64,000 nt of DNA from Triglochin maritima (lineage: Eukaryota > Streptophyta > Magnoliopsida > Alismatales > Juncaginaceae), in contig OY821777.1 in assembly GCA_963682175.1 (NCBI GenBank), positions 7,395,501 through 7,459,500 of the forward strand. Direction: 5' to 3'. The notes under the pieces are model-generated. The model had not been told where the DNA came from, did no database searches, and saw only the letters and a program-made list of their open reading frames with translations. Each line of letters opens with the position of its first letter. Positions within the stretch are counted from its first letter, which is position 1. The translations under genes were made by a program, and so were the position numbers. Shown here in pieces: positions 10,782 to 21,729 of this stretch.

Positions 10782-13183
10782 TTAGTTTATCGAGCTTAGA
10801 AAGGAAGAAGGGTCAGGAGGGACCGGTACTTCAACTCCACCTTCTAACATCTGCGCCACCTTCTTCATTTAAGGTCGCAGCATAGGTTCCTCTTGAATCT
10901 TGACAAATCTTTCTAACCTCCTTATATCTGCTATCGCTTCTGTGTCATGCTTCGTCAGTTCATCCAACCTCCCCATTCTGTAGCAATCACAAGCCCAATC
11001 TGTTAATATTGCTTCTTGTCCTTCCCCGTGACTATTCTCGACATTTTTACGACAACAAATAATCTCCAATAGCATTACACCGAAGCTGTAGACATCTACT
11101 TTTGTTGAAATTTCTGTTGTCTTGAACCATTCTGGTGCCACATATCCCTTTGTTCCCCTAATACCTGTATTTGTCTTGGTCTGGTCAGTCCTCATGAGTT
11201 TTGCCAACCCAAAGTCAGAGACCTTTGGTGTAAAGCAATCATCTATAAGCACATTCTGTGGCTTTATGTCACAGTGAATGATCTGTTTCTCACATTCTTC
11301 GTGCAAGTAGCGCACACCCTTGGTAATACCATACACAATTTCAGTCCTTCGATTCCAGTTGGGTTTTAAAGAAGTTCGTCAATGAGCCATTGCTCATGAA
11401 CTCATACACCAGAAGTCGATTTTCCCCCTCGTTACAGTACCCAAGTAGCCGAACAAGATTCTTGTGATGGGTTTGGGCTATATGACTTTTACTTCGTTCA
11501 TAAATTCTTTCTCAGCTTCTTCAATGTTGATTAGCTTTTTGACTGCAACTTGAATACTAGTGTTCCATAGGAAGATCCCCTTGTATACAATGCCAAATGC
11601 ACCTCTGCCTAGTTCCTCTTTAAAACCTCGAGTGGCCTTCTCAAGCTCATTGTATGTAAAAGAGCGAAGGCTGGTACCTAACATGCTTAAATCGTGGTGC
11701 TGGAGATTTTGGTTTTTTACCATTCTACGACGAGAGCAGCAGATTAGAAACAGACCTGCCATGAGAAAGTTTACTAGAACAGAGCCTCCAAGCAGCAACG
11801 AGCCAGTGAGGACCAGCACCTTATTGTTTTTTTTTTAAACACTTGAACAGCTGGTGGCAGCGTTGTGTTAGTGGTACTTGTGTTCTCTCTTAGTACTTTA
11901 AGTAAAGCCTTTCCTTGATCGACCTTTCTTCCATTTGTAAGTGGTAATTTCTTCTTCCAACAATCTCCATTCCTGTAAATGGCAACAGCACAGAAACAAT
12001 CTTTCAAGCACTCAGCGGTACAACCATTTTCAGTGAGGCCAGTCAGATGCTCGTAGTCGGCCTTTGGCCAGTCTGCACTCATAAACGGTATCATTTCATA
12101 CTGGCTACCCAAGCTTGTTCCATTTACCTCACTTTTTTGCGTGGGAAATTCTGGTATGCATCCTTTATCTTTTCTTGATGGATCCATGAATGTATATCTT
12201 GGAAGGCAGCTACATTTTGGCATATTTTCTTCTATTGTGCAATAAGCATTGTAGCCGCAGGCTCCACTGCCTGCATCGCTTGTTACTACCATGCAGATAT
12301 TTGGTGGAACTTGATCCACAATTATCCACCTTTCCCTGTTTGATCCATCGAATGAAAATATATATAGGCGAAATACTCCATCTGGATCAAGTGTTGCCCT
12401 TTGGTAGGTGCCATTTTTTAGGACTGGTCCGGACATGATGTTCTCCTGTGATTTACCATCACCTACAGCCAGGTCCACACCACCAGATTTACCAAAAAGT
12501 AGGAATGAGCCATTCCCGACGGTATCAGTGCTCCAATAAGGATCATACTGTGTTGAGGTTGGGACAGCAATAGAGTAGAGCACAAGATTCCCATCTTGTT
12601 GCATGGCAAGCTTGAATCTACCATCAGACTAGTCAGTCTCTGTTAATCGAGCAATAAGATTGATTCCTTTGCTTAGCTGTTGCATTGGCAACATTGTGTC
12701 ACTTGGGTTTTCAAAGCTTTGCCACTGGAAATTATTGGAGCCTGCTGATGCCAGCACAAAGTTACCATTATCCAGCATTGCTGCATGTGTTGTGCCCATG
12801 CTGCTATTGTCGTTTTCGGTCCTCCAGACTTCTGTGTCGTTGTGATCACGGAGCCGCAGCTGCCCACCAGGTGTAACTTCCACCTTTGAGCCTGTTCCGA
12901 TAAGAGCGTTTGGAATAGGCTTTGCAAACCAAACGGTTTTGTCTGCAATCTTGTCGAACCAAATCCCCAGGATGAACTGGTTGCTTTTGGGTTGCACGGG
13001 GAGGAAGCCGAAGGCAAAATCACCTGAGAGGGAGACCCATGAAGAGTCCCTTTCTCCTGCAGTAAGTGACGAGCCTAAGTTTATATTTTGAGCTTTTGTA
13101 AAGTGTGGGAGCATCATTGCTCCCATAACCATCAAGAACATGTGTGGAAATGGGAAAGTAGCTGTAGAGGCCATGTTTCTCAA
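10782..13183 (-). pseudogene. G-type lectin S-receptor-like Ser/Thr kinase (LECRK type), pseudogene
   Basis: An intronless receptor kinase. Order: signal peptide (MRNMASTATFPFPHMFLMVM), bulb-type lectin domain (QNINLGSSLTAGERDSSWVS, WQSFENPSDTMLPMQQ), Cys-rich/EGF-like region (CGYNAYC, CSCLPRY), PAN-like region, transmembrane helix near 11780, and a kinase with [34 protein letters not shown] and [10 protein letters not shown]. Lesions: in-frame TAG at 12629-12631; a frameshift in a run of ten T on the plus strand (11827-11836) before the membrane helix; a frame break after NEVKVI (about 11478); a further one-base shift after NGSLTNFF (about 11360); loss of about five residues before [12 protein letters not shown] at 10869-10871; then residual MKKVAQMLEG to a final stop at 10782. 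The homopolymer shift alone could be an assembly error, but the set of lesions argues for a dead gene. Confidence 0.9.
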
Positions 13184-14807
13184 CTAGAGCTGATAAAAAA
13201 AAATCTCAAGTAGAGATGGTTTCTATTTAAGATCATTTGTTATAACTTATAAGGTACCAAACCCATGTTTACTAGGACATTAACTACCAAGCCTCGCTCA
13301 TCTTGACTTGGACGTCTTCTCTAGTCTAAAACGACGACTGGTTTTCATGCTCCTGGTCCCATGCATGTCGGGCTCGACCAGGTCCTTTGTCATCACGAGC
13401 GACAAAAGAAGGCACCTGGTCATTTGTAGTCTTCTTGTCTTTGTCCCTATACATTAGGCAAGTACTATTTGTCTATGTTTTTGTGGAAAGCAAACACAAT
13501 TGGTTGAATCGGGGTGGTTTAGACCACAAAATTTTACGTGTTGAAAAGTCATCTCTAGGCAAGAATCTGTTTTTTCTGCATACTTTTTTCTTCTGGAATT
13601 AAGACTTGAGCAGACTTGAAGTTTAGGTTGAAGAAGACATACAATAATGTCTGAAAAAGAGGAAGCTTCTCCAAGTAGACTAGTGGAGAAGAGAGATGCA
13701 TTGCTGATTGTGATGCTAATGACGTGATTATGACTGCTAATCAATAATCACAGTTTTTGTATCAAATATTGTTCTGCCAGCATTTTCTGGTATAACACCA
13801 TGCGTTCCTCATCTTTGTTCCATGAGGTGTTGTCATAGGAGTTATTATCGTGCCGTCTCCAGTTCTTCACCATGTTATGTCATAGGAGTTATAGTCCCCA
13901 CCTTAGGCATTATGTTAGATATTTGCTAATGTCCTCTGTTTCATCTTTAAGATTGAAGGATAGTAAGCTATTGCCTTGATAATCTGACACTCCGGGACTG
14001 TGTTGACCCGAAAATAGTAGTTCTGATCTTAATGAACCATCAATGGATTGGGCATGAGTGTTGTATTGCAGTGTTAAGGTGCAGTATCTGGTTTGAAGCT
14101 CTATGGAACTATTTTCTCATCATAGGCAAGCAACTCCTTTGCACACCTACCGTCGGAAAAGAAAACAAGCACATCAAGTCTGACCCCAAATCGATCTCCT
14201 GTCCATCTTTCAAGTTAATGTTTAGAAAACTAGGCCTGACCGGCTAGTTCAAAGGTGTGAGGCCATGACCCAGTGGTAAAAACTATTGAACCCTCTAAAA
14301 ACCCCCGCATGTGTAATAAACCATCCAACGTCGAATCAAACTGGTTAATTGATGAAACCATAGCAAAGTGGTCTCATTAAAACTATATTTATTTTTTTCA
14401 TATGAGGATAACCACATGTTTTACCATCAAGTATTTAGACCGGGGTAACAGGCCGGCCCGGCCTAGGGTATGCTTATCATGTCGTGCGCCAGGCTCGAAT
14501 TTCTTGCTCTACTTTATTGTTGTCCCAACCTCAACACAATATGATTCACATCAAATCTTCTCATTTCTTCTAATATTCCTTTTTAAATTTCTTAATCTTT
14601 CGTTATTGGGGAATTAGATTAAGATTGCATTGGTTTGGTATTGCCTATTTGCCTTACTCGGAAAGCACTGGTTCAGACGACGTTTCAGTTGATATCTTCG
14701 ACAGTGTTTGAATATTCTCTTCCGGAATCTACACGCTGATTATTGTGAAAAAGTTGGGAAGGAGACGGTTTGCAATCGAATTACGGAAGCCAAGTTATAT
14801 GAAGATT
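13184..14807. other. Intergenic region upstream of the lectin-kinase pseudogene
   Basis: No gene recognised. The part next to 13183 would be the former promoter of the receptor kinase. A GC-rich patch (GGCCGGCCCGGCC, about 14450-14465) precedes a small lectin-kinase-like fragment at 14505-14553. Confidence 0.6.
14505..14553 (+). pseudogene. Small fragment of lectin-kinase sequence, opposite strand
   Basis: The plus strand here reads TTGCTCTACTTTATTGTTGT then CCCAACCTCAACACAATATG. It is nearly the same as the minus-strand coding sequence near 12540-12590 of the pseudogene, which encodes LVLYSIAVPTSTQYDP; this copy encodes LLYFIVVPTSTQYDS. Only about 45-50 bp is shared. It suggests a captured or filler fragment in reverse orientation about 2 kb from its likely source. 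Confidence 0.7.
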
Positions 14808-14812
14808 CATTC

Positions 14813-16676
14813 TGTAATAATCTTAACCTAAAACACCCTAATTAAACTAAACTAAACCTAATTAACCTTAATTAAGCTTGAATAGTAAAGCATGAGGTGG
14901 AAGAATTGGATAAGATTTGGATTTTGCTATAAATAGAGATGCTAGGTTAAGAAAAACGTTTTCTTCATAATTTGGTTTCTTCAGAGAGTGAGAGAGGTGA
15001 ATTTGGAGAAGAAGAAGGAAAGAAGGAGAAGGAGAGGAAGTGAAGGAGAAGAGTTGGGTTGAGTTTGCCAAAGCTTGGGAGGCTTCCACAAACGTCAATA
15101 AGGTATGTCAAATCTTCAATATAACTCACTTAAGCCTTGTGAGTGTTGGGGATCGACGTTGGTGTCGAATTCCCCGTCGGATTGCAACCTGTTCAGAGGT
15201 CGAAGACGACGATCGGTCGACCGGTGCCTGTGGGCAGTCGACTGATCCTATTATTATATTGATTTGCACCCGCGAACGACCGAACGATGTCGTAGGACGG
15301 TCGACCGTTATGCCAGATTTGTGCGGGAAAAAGGGGTTGACGTTGTTATCGGTCGAACGGGTCCACTTAGCCGGTCGACCGAAACAATGAGAATAGGTCG
15401 GTTAGGGATTTTGACTTATTAAACGGTCGAACATCCTTAACCTGGTTCGACCGATCTATTCGATGCTAAGTCTGTTGGGAGCTTTGACCATCAAAACGGT
15501 CGACCGCTCTTTAACTTTCGGTCGACTGACTGAGCATTTTAATTAAGCAGTAGAGTGTCTTTGATCTTTCAGTCGCACAGTATCTCTGTTCCGGTCGACC
15601 GAATATGACTTGGGCAAAATGCTGAGATCCCTGTTATCGGTTGAACAACCCCTTGGTTCGACCGGTCGGATATATAAATATTATAAATATTGTATAGCGT
15701 AGATCATCCAAACGGTCGACCGCTAGATGACTTTTGTTCGACCGATGGGTCGGTAATTCGGTTGGTGTGGTTCGACCGATACACTTGTTTGTACAGTACA
15801 GAGTACTGTGCGGAGGACCGGTCGACCGGTGTGCTTGTAGCGGTCGACCGATCTGCCGCAGGTTGGTGGATTTATCCACACGCGAGCCGTCGAGTATAGG
15901 TCGACTACCGGCTCCGAGGCGACGGTCGATTACCGGCCTTGAGAGCGACGGATTTCACCTTCGACGAGGGCGTATTATTGTTGGCCTCTCACATCGAGCG
16001 GGGTGTGAGAGATGAGTGCCGTAAACCTTGGGATGTTTGATGAGGTTTGTCGGTAGGCCGAGGATGTTCCGGCAGGGTGCGCGTCGGGCGGCTCTTGGGG
16101 GAGCAACGGCTGTCGTCTGACCCGAGTTGTGTATTCGGCGACCTGACTCGCTCCTGGGGTGGCAGCGTAGTGCCAGAGTTCCTTTCTGCACTCTTGGGGA
16201 GCAGTGGTGCCGACTGACCCTTGTGAGGCAGCGGTTGACTGACTTGACCCTCGTGGTGGCAGGAGTGGTTCAGAGTATTATTGTGGACCCGAGGCTGATG
16301 ATCATGTGCATTGCATTGCATTGTCTTTAATTCCATTTTGTATTTTAGGAGGTTTGGTATACGGGGTTCCTTCAGGGAACTCAGGCATGTTTCAATTGTT
16401 TTCATTTCAGGTAGCGAGTTGCATTAGAGTCGAGGTGGTGACTGAGGAGAGTGCCCCCGGGATCTGATCATGTAGTTGTCAGTCTCTTCCTTTTTTAAGT
16501 GATTACATATTGTATAGTTTTTGTTGTAATCACAGTCAGTTTGTATATTTGACTTCCACGTGGATTTTTTATATTATATATATATATATGTTGGTTGTTT
16601 CCCGTGACGTGTCATTGTTGACCGTTGACTATCTTTTATATGGTTTAAATTTTGCGTTGTTGTCGGGGACGTTACA
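14813..16676 (+). mobile_element. Solo LTR, family A (Ty3/gypsy-type), TSD CATTC
   Basis: A 1864 bp segment starting TGTAATAATCTTAACC and ending TCGGGGACGTTACA, flanked by the perfect 5 bp duplication CATTC (14808-14812 and 16677-16681). No internal coding domain lies within or beside it, so it is a solo LTR. It holds a TATA-like stretch near 15668-15690, a purine-rich GAGAAG tract near 14985-15050 and the palindrome array at 15214-15850. A homologous solo LTR lies inverted at 23805-25778, and a diverged copy at 55615-58714 is followed by a gypsy gag. Short ORFs inside are incidental. Confidence 0.92.
15214..15850. repeat. Paired palindrome array CGGTCGACCG (family A solo LTR 1)
   Basis: About twenty copies of CGGTCGACCG or near variants (GGTCGAAC, GTTCGACC, GTCGACTG). 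Centres by hand: 15218.5, 239.5, 281.5, 302.5, 354.5, 376.5, 428.5, 448.5, 501.5, 523.5, 574.5, 596.5, 642.5, 659.5, 717.5, 739.5, 773.5, 823.5, 845.5. Most neighbours are 20-22 or 51-53 bp apart. Little between the palindromes is conserved from unit to unit. Confidence 0.92.
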
Positions 16677-16681
16677 CATTC

Positions 16682-17740
16682 AGTACCTTCGATTGGTGGA
16701 GAACTCTATGAATGGGGGAACCAAATTAACAACAGGCCTTTCGCTCCGGAAATTCCCTTTGTTGGTCTGTATCATAGGAAAATATAATGTCTTTCAAACT
16801 AGTCAGCTTCGTTCCATATCTTTTTTTTCCTTCTTTTCAAGATGCAGAACGATACACATGAGGTGACACCTCTATCTGAATATAATATGTTCGTGCATGT
16901 TTGACTGTTTCCGCTAATTTGGTTGGTTGGTCGAAGTTGATTACTCATAGAATGATAGAAAGAAGTGTCTTAACAAAAGTAAAAGTGGAAGCAAAATATG
17001 GTAGTTGCCATATACTTGATGAAGACTATTATATCAAGTACTGATTACTTACAACTGCCACTACTTAGTGATGGTGAGTAGTTACTGTTGGTGCTACTTG
17101 TAGATATTTAGTATTGGATTAACTAAGATCAAGATTTGTATCCCAACATTGTGGAATATATGTCGAGAAAAAGTTTCTCTTATGGATGTACGAGATTTGG
17201 TTTTGGAATGGAGTTAAGGAACGAAGAGTAGGGGTTTCTTGCCTAGTGTATATATTATTTCATTCCAAACCATATGTTAGACCATGGGTTGCACACATAT
17301 TTGGATCCGATACGGAACGGATGAGTTACAATCGGTAGATCTTGTGACTTGTAACAGGACTAGATATCGAACCAAACAACTATCCCCAACAAATTTTCAA
17401 ACAATGGAATCAAAAAATCGACAAAATTAAAGCCACTCTCTTTCAGTTCCTTTTGGCGAAACATTTTATTTCACCATTTTTGTTAAGACCCAAAGAATGT
17501 TGTTTGCAGAAAAGATTGCAGTCCACATGTCTCGAACCTCAACTAAGTTTAAATGATTAAGGGGTAATATTTTGTAGAGGAGAAAAATGTGTTGTGATTA
17601 AAAAGTGAAATAGTGTTGGAAAGATAAGAAAGTGGATTGCAGAGAGAGAAAACTGATATGGATGAGAAAGAAAGATGATGTGGAAAAGAAATAAAGTTCA
17701 TGATCAGGTTGACTTTGGTCATGGTTACGGATGATCTATG
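16682..17740. other. Intergenic region between two solo LTRs
   Basis: No gene, RNA or repeat recognised. AT-rich DNA from the 3' target duplication of the family A LTR to the start of the LTR-like element at 17741. Confidence 0.6.
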
Positions 17741-18513
17741 TGTTGGATTATTGAGTTTGGGTTAGACCCATGAATAACTCAATTGAGTAAATTCAATGTT
17801 GAGTTGAAGATGATAACTATTGTCTCATGTCCATGTGTTAACCTCACTTTTAGTTCCACATCGGTAAATCTAAAAAGTTGGAGGGGGTTAATAAACATCC
17901 TTTTCACTTGACCTTTTTGTAGGTGGAAAGAGAGGATGAGAGAATTCTCCACACACGCGTGCTCGACTGTCTGGTCCGGGGTGAGGCGTGGCGTGGCGTG
18001 ACAACAAGGTTTTTAGGGAAAATTAGAGACTTTAGCCTCAAGTTGATGAGTGTATCTTTTTGGGCATGTTAATTGTTTTTTGCAATTAAGTCCTAAACGG
18101 TTACAAAATTATATATATATATATATATATCAGTTGGTTTCTTCCATGATACACACGTTTTTATTCTTATCATCTCTACGAAAAACCGTCACTTTCCGAC
18201 GATTTTCGATATTCAAATTCAGAGTTCTTCTGCGATCGATTCTTGGAGGTTCTGCGCTGTTCTCGTGGTCTGTCGACTCCGATGTGCGCCTGATCGACGG
18301 TGAGACCGTTCTACCCTGGGAGAAAATTGGCAGATCATCAAATGCACTGGTATGTGGATCAATATTTTCTCTGAGGCAAGTCGTCTTGTGACGACTCGGT
18401 CTTTAAAGTCGTCTCTGATCACTGTTCATTATTTTCTTGTTTTCCTATACATGTTTTTGTACGTTAATTTTATTCGGATTTTTACGGAATATTTATTCGA
18501 CACGTGTAACTCA
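17741..18513 (+). mobile_element. Probable solo LTR (different family, copia-like)
   Basis: The segment starts TGTTGGATTATTGAGTTTGG and contains the TTCCACATCGG motif common in plant copia LTRs near 17855. An A/T stretch and a GC-richer R/U5-like part (18230-18390) follow, and it ends GTGTAACTCA. The flanks are CTATG before and CTATA after, a 4/5 target-site match. No coding domain is present. The right border is uncertain. It carries no CGGTCGACCG array, unlike the other LTRs nearby. Confidence 0.5.
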
Positions 18514-20592
18514 CTATATTAGATGATTATATTTCTAATTATATCGACACTACAGTGGTTGAAGGTTTGACTTTGACCGGAAAGCAATGATTAATGATGC
18601 CAGCTTAGGTCCTCTGTTCAAGAGGAGCAAAGCCACCCTGTTCGTGCTGACTTGACCACCTCCAAACCTGCATCACATTTTAAAAAACTTTAGTGTCGGT
18701 TAATATTATTCCGACCACCCCCCGTCTTGTGAAGTGGTAGTTTTGTTTTTTTGAAGGATATTAGTGGGAGTTTATGATTTTAGTTTTTCCAAGCCAGCAG
18801 CTATCAATTGGTCTGCCCAGTAAGTTCAAAATTAAGATGTTTAATTAATGTTGAAACTTTTGCTCCGCGACTTTATTTCAATATAAATCACAAGGTTTTT
18901 CTTCTTCTATACTACAAGCTTTTGTTTTGATACAAAGGATTACATACCTCCAGAAAAACTCCTGGTTTGGTACTTTTCCCTTGAAACCCATGCGGTTCTA
19001 AGAACAATCAATTCCACGTTAAGTAAATTCTTATTGATTCTTCTGTACGAAATGAAAAGGAAGTGTGGTAGGTCTTCCAAACTGCTGCTGATCTTCGAAT
19101 TATCAGGCTTTCATACTTATTGTAGGGGAGTAAGAGAGTAGAAAATAAACAGATGGTCCTGTTGTACGTCGTTTTTAAATTTCTTTCTTGTGAGTCTTGC
19201 TGGCTTTTCAGATTTAGGTTGCAGTCATTTTATCCTAATTGTAACCAAGACAGGTGAGGGAGCACCTAACAACAGTCACCTTAACTTCTTATATTCATCT
19301 TTAAATTCATTCCTGCTTTGTTTTTCTTTGTGGTTGGAGTAGCGACTAGCGAGTAGGCTATCTGTCTTCGATTTCTTCCACCATGCAGTTTAGTTAAACT
19401 AACAATTTTATTGCATTGCTTTTCTTCATCCAAAAAGACAAACAAAATGATCAATAGAAGTTTCAGAATTCAGTTGCTGGACATTTGGGTATAACTTAAA
19501 ATAATAGACACTGTGCAAAAAAAAAAACTTTCTTTGAGGATATTTAATAGCTTAAATGGAAACAGGTGCTGTATAAATGTAAACAGATACTATGTAATGT
19601 TGGTGCAACTCACAGTTCCCTTTTCCTTTTGATAATCTCAGTTATCTTCTTAATGGCCTTCACCATTCAGTAATCAGTACCATGTTAAGAAAACCATAAA
19701 GTGGAGTCACAATCAAAGGAAAGACACCTATATCACCGTCCACTTATTCAAGTGGTCCAATGGCACTAAAGACATGATCAACTTATTCTGGTCATTCATA
19801 GCATAGATGTGCATTTTCAGTTGTGAACACATTGGAGGCAAAATAAACCGGTTACTTACATCCTACATTTGACGAGGAGTGCTTGTGTGTGACACAATGT
19901 GACATCCATGCACAATGCACCATTCAGGAAGTGAAGAATTATATACTTGGTTTTTATCCCCTTGAACGTTTGTTAGAAATAATCAAAGTAGAAGTAGGAC
20001 AAATTTTATTTTGGTAACTTCAATTATGATCGAAAATCGTTTTGATTTTTTTGAGAGCATCAATCTGGTATTGTAAAATATAAAATTTCAATCTAAAACC
20101 CCAACGACGGTCATGATCAATTGTCTAATGATCCCTTCTTCTAATGCCTTCCTTTGTTCTTCCTCCTCCGCTTCAGTCACCATTCTTGCCTCCTCCCTAA
20201 GGCGGCATTGTTCCTTCTCGTTCTCCACTATGTCTACTTCGTTATGAGCCTACATCTTTAGTTCTAGTGATGCAAAACATTCTTCAAAAACATGTTGCAT
20301 TTTTTATGGGAACATGTAGTAGGTAGTAGCATTACTAAATCCTTGTAGAAGTCCATCTCTTTTCGGAATTATATATTATCAGTCGGTTTGCACACTTGAG
20401 TTTAAATATAAATATATATAGGCGAAAACCAAGATCGAGCAAGAAGCTCTCACACACAAACAAGAAAGGGAAAAGTCAAGAGAGAGAAGAAAAGAGCGCT
20501 GCACACAAGAGGTGAAACCCTATCTTCGCAAGTTAGATTTCTCTTAGTGATAAGATATATATCATAGATAGGTTGGATTACAACTAGCTTTG
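18514..20592. other. Intergenic region; possible orphan promoter at its right end
   Basis: No gene recognised in about 2 kb. Near 20405-20425 there is a TATA-like stretch (ATATATATAGGCG) followed by an A/G-rich leader-like sequence (about 20430-20520). This resembles the 5' end of a transcription unit, but no downstream coding exon could be found; the next feature is a solo LTR. Confidence 0.45.
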
Positions 20593-20597
20593 CATAT

Positions 20598-21414
20598 TGT
20601 TGTTGTTTACCTTGAATATGTATTTAAAGTATTCGTGCAGAAAAACAGACGATCGGTCGACTGGAATGAGATGTTCGGTCGACCGGGTGTGTGTTGAATT
20701 GTCCAGCAAAAGTGTCTGTCCATTTTCGGTCGACCGGAATCTAGGATTCGATCGACCGAGCACATACGAGGAGCTGGGAGAAAAGTGCCTGTTGATTTTC
20801 GGTCGACCGGAACTTAAGTGATTCGGTCGACCGAGTATGCACTCACGCAATAAAGAAAAGTTACTGTCGTTTTTCGGTCGACCGGTACTTTAGTTGCGGT
20901 CGACCAGCAAAAGCTGGTTTGCGATACGGTTAAAGGATCGGTCGACCGAAGCACACGTTCGGTCGACCGAAGCACACGTTCGGTCGACCGTTTGGACCCA
21001 GTTCTGTCCACGTTTTGCATATTTCTCCACGCGATTTTGGTGCAATTAATACTTATTTAGGCCTACTATATAAAGGCAATTTCGTCCCCCTTTGCTTAAG
21101 GTTAATTCTTATTGTTTACTTTGCATTCTTGAGAGAAGAGAGAGAGCATCATTGTTGATTCGTTGGGAGAATTTGAGCTGGGTATCTTCGCCGGTTTGTT
21201 CGCGTCTCCTGTAAGCCTCTCTCTGTAATACGTTTCTCTATAGTGAATTTAGAGTTGTGTCGTCCGTGGTTTTTCCCGCATTGGGTTTCCACGTTAAATC
21301 TTGCGTGTTTTGTGTGGTTTGAATTTTGGATTTGCATTTGATCTCAATTATTAGTCAATTGAATTTGCTATTTCGATTCCGCTGCGTATTTGAGATTGGT
21401 TTTAATTCCTAACA
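20598..21414 (+). mobile_element. Solo LTR (copia-like), TSD CATAT
   Basis: An 817 bp segment starting TGTTGTTGTTTACC and ending GGTTTTAATTCCTAACA, flanked by a perfect CATAT duplication (20593-20597 and 21415-21419). TATA-like ACTATATAAAGGC lies near 21064. The 3' part includes TTCCGCTGCGTATTTG, a motif I associate with SIRE/Maximus-type copia LTR ends. It holds the cleanest palindrome array of the window (20654-20990) upstream of its TATA. No coding domain, so a solo LTR. Confidence 0.9.
20654..20990. repeat. Most regular paired palindrome array (73 bp period)
   Basis: Eleven palindromes of the CGGTCGACCG type. Centres: 20658.5, 680.5, 731.5, 753.5, 804.5, 828.5, 879.5, 901.5, 943.5, 964.5, 985.5. 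Spacings are 22, 51, 22, 51, 24, 51, 22, 42, 21, 21. The first four pairs repeat every 73-75 bp; the last three palindromes form a 21 bp tandem repeat (CGGTCGACCGAAGCACACGTT). The array lies in the U3-like part, ending about 75 bp before the LTR TATA-like box. Confidence 0.95.
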
Positions 21415-21515
21415 CATATAATCTGGGACTAATAATGCTGACTAAGCTCAATGCGAACCTATACATAACCATAGGCCCCGATAGGCTGCATTATTACATA
21501 CATCAGTCCATAATT

Positions 21516-21721
21516 TAGGGGTGAGCATAACCCGGTCCGAAACTTTTTGAAATTTCGGTTCCGATCCGGTCCGATTCGGACCGATCTGATTTTTTGTTTT
21601 AAAAATCCAGTTTTGGACCGATCCGGTCCGGTCATCGGTCCAAAGTCATCCGGTCCGGTCCAGTCTTCGGTCCGGACCTCGAAAAAATTCCGGTCCAGTC
21701 CAGACCAGATGCTCACCCCTA
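21516..21721. mobile_element. hAT-like MITE with perfect 8 bp TSD
   Basis: A 206 bp element with 12 bp perfect terminal inverted repeats (TAGGGGTGAGCA and TGCTCACCCCTA), flanked by the perfect 8 bp duplication CCATAATT (21508-21515 and 21722-21729). The 8 bp target and TAGGG start fit the hAT superfamily. The interior is rich in CGGTCCGG and TTCGGTCC motifs. No transposase is encoded, so it is non-autonomous. Confidence 0.92.
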
Positions 21722-21729
21722 CCATAATT

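Noticed and set aside
14820..14880. Telomere-like CCTAA-rich stretch
   Set aside because: The CCTAATTAAAC pattern is not a TTTAGGG array and is part of the LTR start.
15214..15850. Regularly spaced short repeats as a CRISPR-like array
   Set aside because: Repeat units are only 10-14 bp palindromes with two alternating spacings, in a plant LTR with no cas genes.
15955..16405. Minus-strand ORFs of 78 and 138 codons
   Set aside because: They lie within the solo LTR, have no domain features, and are not conserved as protein in the second copy.
18050..18391. 113-codon plus-strand ORF
   Set aside because: Lies in the R/U5-like part of a probable solo LTR and starts with low-complexity AT repeat sequence.
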